Positions 1 through 5,101 of a stretch of 6,993 nucleotides of DNA are shown one piece after another (position 1 is the stretch's first letter; every line of letters starts with the position of its first letter). A program made the translations under genes and the position numbers. Origin of the DNA: an uncultured Phycisphaerales bacterium (lineage in GTDB: Bacteria > Planctomycetota > Phycisphaerae > Phycisphaerales > SM1A02); assembly GCA_946886375.1 (NCBI GenBank), contig CAMPIL010000192.1, positions 1 through 6,993 on the forward strand. Reading direction: 5' to 3'. Below the pieces are notes generated by a model. The model made no database searches. It saw only the letters and a program-made list of their open reading frames with translations, and was not told where the DNA came from.

Positions 1-515
1 CCCAGGAAACTTACCGAAGCCACCGCCAAGCGGTCGTAGCGCGTCTCCACCATCTGCGCGACTTTACGAAAGCCCCGGCGAAGATCATCCAGCGTGAAAT
101 GATCGCGATGGGGCGGACGCAGAAGACCGAGCACCGTGACCAGGTCCATGTCGTACTTCAGTACCAGCACATCATCCTTGCTCATGCTCTTGGCGAAAGT
201 GCGGGCATAGGCCGTGATTGAATCGTTGTTCCATTGGCTGGTCGGCAGCAGGGCGGCCAGTTCGCCGATCATCCCGCGGCTGTTGTCATCGGGATTGACG
301 CCGCACACCAGCGTGCGATAGCGGCGGGCGAGCAAATCCGCCAGCAGATGCTGGCCCCACTGGATTCGAATGCGGTCGCGGTCCGTGCTGGCCTTGCGCG
401 GATCGCCCGAAGGCAGCAAGATCACGCGGTCGGCGCGGCGATCAGCCTCCAGCAGCAAATCACCTTCCTCGTCATACAACCGCGGCGTCTGAGCATGCGA
501 AGCAACCTGGGCCAT
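1..515 (-). CDS. Unrecognised protein, N-terminal 171 residues (partial, runs off left edge)
   Basis: I do not recognise this protein. The reading frame is open from the ATG at 515-513 to the window edge, giving 171 complete codons. The start is well supported: AAGGAG lies at 528-523 on the minus strand, 7 nt before the ATG. The product looks soluble, with no signal peptide or membrane segment. The first 45 residues are rich in Arg, Asp and Glu. From about residue 65 there is an alternating pattern of hydrophobic strands and helices: RTLVCGVNPDD at 67-77, then GMIGELAALLP, then DVLVLKYDMDLVTVLGLLRP at 115-134, suggesting an alpha/beta fold. Residues 140-160 are basic and amphipathic. It lies 152 bp downstream of the permease on the same strand but probably has its own promoter, so a shared operon is uncertain. 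I assign no function. Confidence 0.7.
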   Translation of the reverse strand, partial: MAQVASHAQTPRLYDEEGDLLLEADRRADRVILLPSGDPRKASTDRDRIRIQWGQHLLADLLARRYRTLVCGVNPDDNSRGMIGELAALLPTSQWNNDSITAYARTFAKSMSKDDVLVLKYDMDLVTVLGLLRPPHRDHFTLDDLRRGFRKVAQMVETRYDRLAVASVSFL

Positions 516-522
516 GGCGCGT

Positions 523-546
523 CTCCTTGCTGGCAAGGGCAGTATA
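523..546 (-). promoter_or_regulatory. Possible -10 box and Shine-Dalgarno for the gene at 1-515
   Basis: On the minus strand TATACT (546-541) matches five of six bases of the sigma70 -10 consensus. The expected transcription start, about 535, would give a leader of roughly 20 nt containing the AAGGAG ribosome site at 528-523, which is a sensible layout. I find no convincing -35 hexamer at 16-19 bp upstream, so the promoter is weak or depends on another factor. The Shine-Dalgarno itself is strong. Confidence 0.4.
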
Positions 547-578
547 TCTGCGATGCGGCGAGAGGAAGAACGGTTTGA

Positions 579-656
579 ATTTACGATTTCAGATTGCGAT
601 CGGAAACGCGATCCCTTCGCCGATGGTCGCACAACCGCGAATCTGAAGACGAAAAT
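579..656. repeat. Imperfect inverted repeat between permease and downstream gene
   Basis: TTCAGATT at 588-595 is exactly complementary to AATCTGAA at 640-647. The pairing extends imperfectly on both sides (TTTACG against CGAAAA-like sequence, GCG against CGC), with a loop of over 40 nt. It lies just after the permease stop and could act in 3' end formation or be a relic of a dispersed repeat. No T-run follows directly on the minus strand, so it is not a standard intrinsic terminator. Confidence 0.3.
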
Positions 657-667
657 CGCAAATCACC

Positions 668-2527
668 TCACGTTTGTCCGGCCAGTTTGCGGACGGTCAT
701 CATGAAGGTGCGCTTCTGGTTGTTGTGCATCCCGTACACGATGAGCGCGTAGACCACGGCGGTGATGATCGAACCCACCACAAGGCTGATGCGTCCAGCG
801 CTCACGCTGGTTTCCAGTGCGCCCGGAATTGTGTCGGCCGGATACACGATGGCAAACAGAAGGCTGATGGGGCTGAACGACGCCACCACGCCGCCAACCA
901 CGTCCAGCGTCCCGCCGATGAGCATGCCGCACATGCTCAACACGCCAACCACTGCAAGCACGATGAACACCGCGGAGATCACCGAACTGATCGTTCCCTT
1001 GCTGCGGATGGACCATTGCAGGCCCACCATCACGCAAAACGCAACGAACGCCACGAGCATGATCGGCAGCGCGATGGCGCCCTCGGGCAGCACCACCGGC
1101 AGCACATCCACCGTCGTGGTCTTTCCCGCCAGTGGCACGTTCTTCAGCCACACGCCTGAATTCGCGCCGAAGCCGTTGGTCAAAACGTACACCGCCAGAA
1201 TCACCAGCGTCAGCACCGGCACGGCGATCATCGGCAACAGGTACTGCACCAGCCCGCGAAGCTTGCCTGCGAGATAGGGGCCAGGCTGGATCGGCGTCGT
1301 GAGAATAATGTCCAGCGTGCCGTCTTCTCGCTCGCGGCTGACTGCCGTTGCGCTCATGTTCAGCGTGGCCAGCGCGATGATCACGATCTCCGCCGAAACC
1401 ACCGACGCCACCGCCAACTGCAACTGTGATGCGGGCCAGATGCCCGTGTGGAACAGCGTCAACATCACGATTGCCACGGCGACGCCCAGCGCCAGGAATC
1501 CCCAGCGGCCGATGACCGCCAGCGGCGTCTTGCCTCGAGCAACAGCCTCCCGCCACGCGATCGGGTTATGCGAGACCGTGCGGCCGGGCCGTTCCGTCGC
1601 GCCTTTGGCGCCCAGGCCGAACAGTTTTCGATACCACGCCACCGTGCCCACTTTTGCGCCAATCACGCGCAGCCGAATCGTCGAAAACGCGATGAGAAAC
1701 AGACTGATCCAAACGCACAACCAGCAAAACATCGCAATCGGCCGCGTGAACCACATCTTCACCGGCCAGGGCGTATCCGCGAAATCAATCGGATCGCGCG
1801 GCACGTAACTGTTGGAGTTGAGCAGCACCTCCAGCGACAGAAACGGATTCAACGGCGTCATCAGCGTCGTGTGAAATGCGCCAGAACCAACCGGAAAACT
1901 CTTCCGCCACGTCAGATCCGCAGCGTACGTCACAAACAGGTACATCACGACACTGATATAAAAGACAAACACCGCGCGCCGGCCCGCCGTGCGCGTCACG
2001 CTCAGCATCACTGCGATCGCCGCCACCAGCAGCGCGCTGCACCCTGCGATCGCGTAACTGGCGAAGATCGACTCGCCCGGAACGCCGCCAAAGAACTGCG
2101 TGATCGCAAACAACGGCAGGCTGGAAAACAGCAGCGCAATCACAAAGAACAACCTGCCGAACAGATTGCCCAGCACGATCTGAAGATTATTCAGCGGCGT
2201 GGTGAGCAGAATGTCCCACGTCTGCGGGTTGGCTTCCTGCGCGATCGCGCCCGCCATGAAGATCGGCGTCAGAATGCAGATCAATCCCACCTGCAGGTAA
2301 CTCACGCCATGAAACATGTCCGCGCCTGCCGTGGCCAGCTCACGCAATGACAGGTTTCCCGCGCCGACTGAGGTCAGCAGCAGGAACAGCAGCACGACGA
2401 TCATCATCGCCAGGTAGCCTGCCCGGATGTACAGGTGGCGCATGCGGCGCGAACCGCCTTGCACCAGCCGCATGCAAATGGGGTTGGTGAACAGCAGCCG
2501 CAGAAGCCAATTCAGGAAGACCGGCAT
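668..2527 (-). CDS. ABC-2 type transporter permease with two homologous halves
   Basis: The product is a 619-residue integral membrane protein with about a dozen hydrophobic segments (for example 38-56, 122-145, 158-176, 185-203, 264-284, 340-360, 371-391, 430-450, 486-504, 513-538, 580-600). It is probably the membrane part of an ABC exporter of the ABC-2 family; the substrate cannot be told. Two repeats are visible. NPICMR near residue 16 and NPIAWREA near 321 each precede a basic stretch and a membrane helix. QTWDILLTTPLNN (102-114) and DGTLDIILTTPIQP (402-415) occur at matching places, the latter with the AVSRERE lead-in typical of ABC-2 permeases that couple to the ATPase. The start is the ATG at 2527-2525, with AGGA 8 nt upstream. 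No ATP-binding gene lies next to it in the window, which is unusual because such permeases normally sit beside their ATPase. It may be beyond the left edge or elsewhere. Family assignment is firm, cellular role unknown. Confidence 0.88.
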   Translation of the reverse strand: MPVFLNWLLRLLFTNPICMRLVQGGSRRMRHLYIRAGYLAMMIVVLLFLLLTSVGAGNLSLRELATAGADMFHGVSYLQVGLICILTPIFMAGAIAQEANPQTWDILLTTPLNNLQIVLGNLFGRLFFVIALLFSSLPLFAITQFFGGVPGESIFASYAIAGCSALLVAAIAVMLSVTRTAGRRAVFVFYISVVMYLFVTYAADLTWRKSFPVGSGAFHTTLMTPLNPFLSLEVLLNSNSYVPRDPIDFADTPWPVKMWFTRPIAMFCWLCVWISLFLIAFSTIRLRVIGAKVGTVAWYRKLFGLGAKGATERPGRTVSHNPIAWREAVARGKTPLAVIGRWGFLALGVAVAIVMLTLFHTGIWPASQLQLAVASVVSAEIVIIALATLNMSATAVSREREDGTLDIILTTPIQPGPYLAGKLRGLVQYLLPMIAVPVLTLVILAVYVLTNGFGANSGVWLKNVPLAGKTTTVDVLPVVLPEGAIALPIMLVAFVAFCVMVGLQWSIRSKGTISSVISAVFIVLAVVGVLSMCGMLIGGTLDVVGGVVASFSPISLLFAIVYPADTIPGALETSVSAGRISLVVGSIITAVVYALIVYGMHNNQKRTFMMTVRKLAGQT

Positions 2528-2604
2528 GACGGTGATCCTACAGGGCTGGACCGGGCAGGCAAAACCCAGCAGCCGGCAGGGGAACGCCCGGGCCCACCCC
2601 GTGC

Positions 2605-2634
2605 TTGACAGCCCAGCCTGCCGATGCGGATAAT
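2605..2634 (+). promoter_or_regulatory. Sigma70-type promoter, probably for rny
   Basis: TTGACA at 2605-2610 is a perfect -35 hexamer. GATAAT at 2629-2634 matches five of six -10 bases, and the spacing is 18 bp. This is the best promoter match in the window. Transcription would start near 2641, about 408 nt before the RNase Y start codon. The same AT-rich stretch read on the minus strand gives TATTAT (2635-2630), but without a convincing -35, so I cannot place the permease promoter. Confidence 0.7.
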
Positions 2635-2729
2635 ATGAATTGACTACAACGCGGAAGCGCCGTCACGCATGGGCGAGGCGGGCTCCGTTTCATTCACGGC
2701 CAGCCCACGACAAGGGCAGCACCGTTTCA

Positions 2730-2743
2730 GTCGCCGCGGCGAC
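2730..2743. repeat. Perfect 14-bp palindrome
   Basis: GTCGCCGCGGCGAC is identical to its own reverse complement. In RNA it could form a short GC hairpin with a tight loop; as DNA it could be a dimeric protein site. It sits about 90 bp after the predicted rny transcription start. GC-rich palindromes of this length can occur by chance in such a genome. Confidence 0.4.
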
Positions 2744-2821
2744 CAGCCGGATTCCGTTTGCCGGTTGATAAATTGGTTTGAACTTCAGCCAGGACCTTCC
2801 GTTGCACTTGCAGCACTCGTC

Positions 2822-2838
2822 ATTCCGGAATCGATTCC
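2822..2838. repeat. Overlapping palindromes sharing GGAAT
   Basis: ATTCCGGAAT (2822-2831) and GGAATCGATTCC (2827-2838) are both perfect palindromes and share the bases GGAAT. In RNA, GGAAT could pair with the ATTCC on either side but not both, giving two mutually exclusive small hairpins. They may equally be a DNA-binding site or chance. Confidence 0.35.
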
Positions 2839-2933
2839 AGCCGGCGTTATCGCCAGCGAGGGGTCGTCGTACACTTCGAAAGAGGTTGATGAATCCTGCC
2901 GGATAGGTCCTTCACCGCGGCGTGATCGCTCTT

Positions 2934-3015
2934 GTCGTGTTGGGATTGAGCCACGTGGCTTGACCGCTTCTCGTGCGCCTTTGTTTGGCACGAGAGGTCA
3001 GGCAACACGGCTTTT
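2934..3015 (+). ncRNA. Candidate structured RNA element (three-way junction) in the rny leader
   Basis: An outer stem of nine pairs is possible between 2934-2942 (GTCGTGTTG) and 3003-3011 (CAACACGGC), including one G-U pair. It encloses two hairpins. The first is AGCC-ACGT-GGCT (2949-2960). The second, longer one (2961-3000) pairs TGACC with GGTCA and TCTCGTGC (2969-2976) with GCACGAGA (2988-2995), with a three-base bulge and an 11-nt loop. The outer stem is followed at once by TTTT (3012-3015), a layout also seen in attenuators, though the T-run is short. The 40-nt hairpin alone is strong. I cannot match this to any known RNA family. Function is inferred only from its position upstream of rny. 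Confidence 0.45.
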
Positions 3016-3026
3016 CCCTCGCTGGC

Positions 3027-3049
3027 CGGCAGCCCAAGGGGCCCTGCCG
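3027..3049 (+). promoter_or_regulatory. Hairpin covering the rny Shine-Dalgarno and start codon
   Basis: CGGCAG (3027-3032) pairs with CTGCCG (3044-3049), and CCC (3033-3035) pairs with GGG of the ribosome site AAGGGG (3036-3041), leaving a tiny loop. The right arm includes the first base of the GTG start codon. Folding would hide the ribosome site, so initiation may be limited or controlled. AAGGGG is 7 nt from the GTG, a normal spacing. Confidence 0.5.
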
Positions 3050-4638
3050 TGCCGCTCGTAATCGCACTCACGCCATTGGAAGCCTCGATCGCCGTCCCGG
3101 CCGGAGTCATCTGCGGACTCCTGCTTGGTTGGGTGATCTTCAGCCTCATCCCGCGCCGCACCATCCGCATCGCCAACCAGGAAGCCACGCGCATCATCCA
3201 GACCGCCAAGGCCGAAGGCGAAGCCGCTCAGCGGGGCATTGAACTCGAAGCCGAGAAGAAAGCCCGCGAACGCCGCGAAGCCCTCGATCAGGAAATCGCC
3301 GACGCACTCGCCGAAATCAAGAAGGACCAGGCGAGGCTGGAAAAGCGCGAAGACACCCTCGACAAGAAACTCGAAGCTATCTCCGAGCGTGAGAAGGTCA
3401 TCGACCGCCGCGATGGGCAAATTCGCAAACTCGAAACCGAAATCGAAGCCGCCCGTGTCGAAACCGAACGGACCCGCTCCGAGATCAAGAAGCGCCTCCA
3501 GGAAGTCTCCGGCCTTACGCCCCAGCAGGCCAAGGACCTGTACATGGAGGAGGTCCGCCACGAGGCCACCCACGATGCCGCTGTGCTCACCCAGCAGATC
3601 ATGGAAGAGGCCGAGGTCAACGCCCGCACCCGATCGCGCGAAATCACCCTGCAGGCGATCCAGCGTTTCGCCGCAGAACACGTCGCCGACAGCACGGTTC
3701 GCGCTGTGAAAATTCCTTCCGACGACATGAAGGGCCGCATCATCGGCCGCGAAGGCCGCAACATCCGCGCACTTGAACGCGCCACCGGCGGGGACAGTCT
3801 CGTTGACGATACGCCCGGCGTGATCGCCGTCAGTTGCTTTGATCCCATCCGCCGCGCCATCGCAGGCGAAGCCTTGCAGAAACTTGTCGCCGACGGCCGC
3901 GTGCATCCATCCCGCGTGGAAGAAATCGTCGAGCAGGTCCGCAAGGACATGGGCGAACGCATCCAGAAGGCAGGCCAGGACGCGGTCATGGAAGGCAATA
4001 TCCGTGGCCTGCATCCCAAGATCATCGAGGCCATGGGCAAACTTCATTTCAGAACTTCCTATGGCCAGAACGTGCTGCGGCACTCCATCGAAGTGGCGTA
4101 CATCAGCCAGATCATCGCTGATCAACTCGGCCTGGACAGCGCCCTCGCCCGCCGCTGCGGCTTCCTCCACGACATCGGCAAGGCGATGGATCACGAAATG
4201 GAAGGCGGCCACCCTGCCATCGGCATGGAGTTCGTCCGCAAGTACGGCGAGAAATCCGCAGCCGTGCTCAACGCCATCGGCGGCCACCACGGCGACATCG
4301 AGGCCAGCACGCCTTACACGCCCATCGTGATGGCGGCGGATGCGATCAGCGGCGCGCGGCCGGGCGCGCGGCGTGAATCGATGGAAATGTACATCAAGCG
4401 CCTCGAACAGTTAGAAGCGATCGCCAAGGAACAAGGCGGCGGGTTCGTGACGGAATCGCATGCGATACAAGCAGGCCGAGAAGTGCGAGTGATCGTGGAT
4501 GCGAAGAAGGCGAGCGATGCGGACGCCTTTGCCATTGCGCAGAACATTGCAAAGAAGGTGGAGGAGGAGATGACGTTCCCCGGCGAGATCAAGGTGACGG
4601 TGCTGCGAGAGGTGAGAGCGGAAGCGACGGCGCGGTAA
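3049..4638 (+). CDS. rny: Ribonuclease Y (endoribonuclease)
   Basis: RNase Y is a membrane-anchored endonuclease that makes the first cuts in mRNA decay and acts as a scaffold for degradation enzymes. The 529-residue product has the full family layout. There is one N-terminal membrane helix (about 13-34) and a long charged coiled coil (about 45-210). A KH RNA-binding domain follows with GRIIGREGRNIR at 229-240 and the family signature DDTPGVIAVSCFDPIRR. The HD metal-dependent phosphohydrolase domain shows FRTSYGQNVLRHS (334-346), LHDIGKAMDHE with H374-D375, GGHHGD (411-416) and D431. The C-terminus has HAIQAGREVR and PGEIKVTV. Length matches the family. The start is GTG at 3049 with AAGGGG upstream; no ATG, GTG or TTG lies in frame between it and the upstream stop at 2947. 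Odd points are the long folded leader and an abrupt codon-usage change near 4325. Identity is certain. Confidence 0.98.
   Translation: MPLVIALTPLEASIAVPAGVICGLLLGWVIFSLIPRRTIRIANQEATRIIQTAKAEGEAAQRGIELEAEKKARERREALDQEIADALAEIKKDQARLEKREDTLDKKLEAISEREKVIDRRDGQIRKLETEIEAARVETERTRSEIKKRLQEVSGLTPQQAKDLYMEEVRHEATHDAAVLTQQIMEEAEVNARTRSREITLQAIQRFAAEHVADSTVRAVKIPSDDMKGRIIGREGRNIRALERATGGDSLVDDTPGVIAVSCFDPIRRAIAGEALQKLVADGRVHPSRVEEIVEQVRKDMGERIQKAGQDAVMEGNIRGLHPKIIEAMGKLHFRTSYGQNVLRHSIEVAYISQIIADQLGLDSALARRCGFLHDIGKAMDHEMEGGHPAIGMEFVRKYGEKSAAVLNAIGGHHGDIEASTPYTPIVMAADAISGARPGARRESMEMYIKRLEQLEAIAKEQGGGFVTESHAIQAGREVRVIVDAKKASDADAFAIAQNIAKKVEEEMTFPGEIKVTVLREVRAEATAR
4142..4211 (+). repeat. Segment of rny repeated at the window's right end
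   Basis: Bases 4142-4195 (residues about 365-382, including the catalytic HD motif) recur without a mismatch at 6918-6971. Bases 4197-4211 recur at 6979-6993. Between the blocks a single A here is replaced by seven bases in the other copy. This copy is the intact coding one. Confidence 0.95.
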
Positions 4639-4649
4639 GATTCATATCG

Positions 4650-4658
4650 TGCTATAAT
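4650..4658 (+). promoter_or_regulatory. Extended -10 promoter in front of the small membrane genes
   Basis: TGC-TATAAT (4650-4658) is a perfect -10 hexamer with the TGn extension, which can work without a -35 box; none is visible. It begins 11 bases after the rny stop codon. Transcription would start near 4665, at or just before the ATG at 4667. No hairpin terminator is visible after rny, so read-through from rny is also possible. Confidence 0.55.
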
Positions 4659-4666
4659 AGAATCCA

Positions 4667-4888
4667 ATGAGCAAAAAGGATCCTCCACTCGTGAGCAGAC
4701 GAAACGCGCGCCTTGTCGTTCTTATGGTTGTTCAGGTCATCGCACTCTTTGTCATGATTTTCCGCGGAATTCAAAAACCTCTGGAGATTGCCGTTGCGGG
4801 CGGGCTGGTTGTGGGAGCAGCAGCGACCAGCGCGATCTACTACTCACCTCCGAAAAACTCCAGATCGGATCATGAAAGCGGCGCATAA
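4667..4888 (+). CDS. Small two-helix membrane protein, function unknown
   Basis: I do not recognise this 73-residue protein. It has a short basic N-terminus, two predicted membrane helices (about 15-33 and 40-59) joined by a short loop RGIQKPLE, and a polar tail after PPKN, so both ends probably face the cytoplasm. The start is uncertain. The ATG at 4667 has no Shine-Dalgarno and would be nearly leaderless given the -10 box at 4653-4658. The in-frame GTG at 4691 has AAAGGA (4675-4680) 10 nt upstream and would give 65 residues starting MSRRNARLV. The hydrophobic pattern and the tight coupling to the next gene support a real gene rather than chance. It sits 28 bp after rny; a link to RNase Y, which is also at the membrane, is only a guess. 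Confidence 0.65.
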   Translation: MSKKDPPLVSRRNARLVVLMVVQVIALFVMIFRGIQKPLEIAVAGGLVVGAAATSAIYYSPPKNSRSDHESGA

Positions 4889-4900
4889 GGGCGAATTGCA

Positions 4901-5101
4901 TTGCGGTATTACTATCACTCTCGTCGATCTGCGTACTGCATGGCCGCGATGGTCCTGGCGATTGTGCTGATCATTGCCGGAATCGGGATGGAAATGGCGA
5001 ACCCGGCGCGCCGCCAGCCGATGGCTGGAATCAGCCTCGCATGCGGCGTGACTGGATTGATTGGGGGAATCACCGCCTACGTCGTGAACCGGTGGGATTA
5101 G
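4901..5101 (+). CDS. Second small two-helix membrane protein, TTG start
   Basis: I do not recognise this 66-residue protein. It has an aromatic and basic N-terminus (MRYYYHSRRS), a first membrane helix at about 12-30, a loop with NPARRQ, and a second helix at about 41-62 rich in glycine, ending NRWD. The preferred start is TTG at 4901. AAGGG at 4887-4891 overlaps the stop codon of the previous gene (TAA 4886-4888) and lies 9 nt before the TTG, so translation is probably coupled to it. The alternative in-frame ATG at 4940 would cut into the first helix region and leave 53 residues. Its TAG stop (5099-5101) overlaps the stop of the convergent antiporter gene. The similar size and architecture suggest that the two small proteins work together. 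Confidence 0.6.
   Translation: MRYYYHSRRSAYCMAAMVLAIVLIIAGIGMEMANPARRQPMAGISLACGVTGLIGGITAYVVNRWD

Larger units (their letters stand above)
2641..3048 (+). other. Long apparently untranslated leader of rny
   Basis: About 408 nt separate the predicted transcription start from the rny start codon. Frames here give only low-complexity, unconvincing translations, and I see no ribosome site for a leader peptide. The stretch is rich in self-complementary elements: palindromes at 2730-2743 and 2822-2838, small hairpins GGCG-TTAT-CGCC (about 2842-2853) and ATCC-TGCC-GGAT (2893-2904), a candidate three-way junction at 2934-3011 and a start-site hairpin at 3027-3049. I recognise no known riboswitch, tmRNA, 6S RNA, SRP RNA or RNase P RNA signature. 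E. coli RNase E is known to control its own mRNA through a long structured leader; a similar role here is inference. Confidence 0.5.

Noticed and set aside
234..578. 114-codon plus-strand open frame at the left
   Set aside because: It is the complement of the better supported minus-strand gene with a strong Shine-Dalgarno; it has no ribosome site of its own.
1448..2350. 300-codon plus-strand open frame across the permease
   Set aside because: The translation is extremely rich in Arg, His and Gln, typical of the reverse complement of a membrane protein gene. The permease on the other strand explains the region.
2545..2561. Permease promoter TTGCCT-16-TAGGAT on the minus strand
   Set aside because: Each hexamer matches only four of six, and the -10 candidate coincides with the ribosome site, which would leave no leader to carry it.
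2934..3015. A simple intrinsic terminator upstream of rny
   Set aside because: The closing stem is followed by only four T residues and encloses nearly 60 nt, unlike a compact terminator. Attenuation remains possible, but I did not call a terminator.
2669..3061. 130-codon plus-strand open frame in the rny leader
   Set aside because: No convincing ribosome site, no domain-like pattern, and it overlaps the rny start and the structured RNA elements. Its composition is that of non-coding GC-rich DNA.
2998..4290. 430-codon open frame antisense to rny
   Set aside because: The frame on the opposite strand is kept open by the C-ending codon bias of rny; it ends close to where that bias switches. 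The translation is rich in repeated Ala, Asp and Phe and matches no family, while rny is unmistakable.
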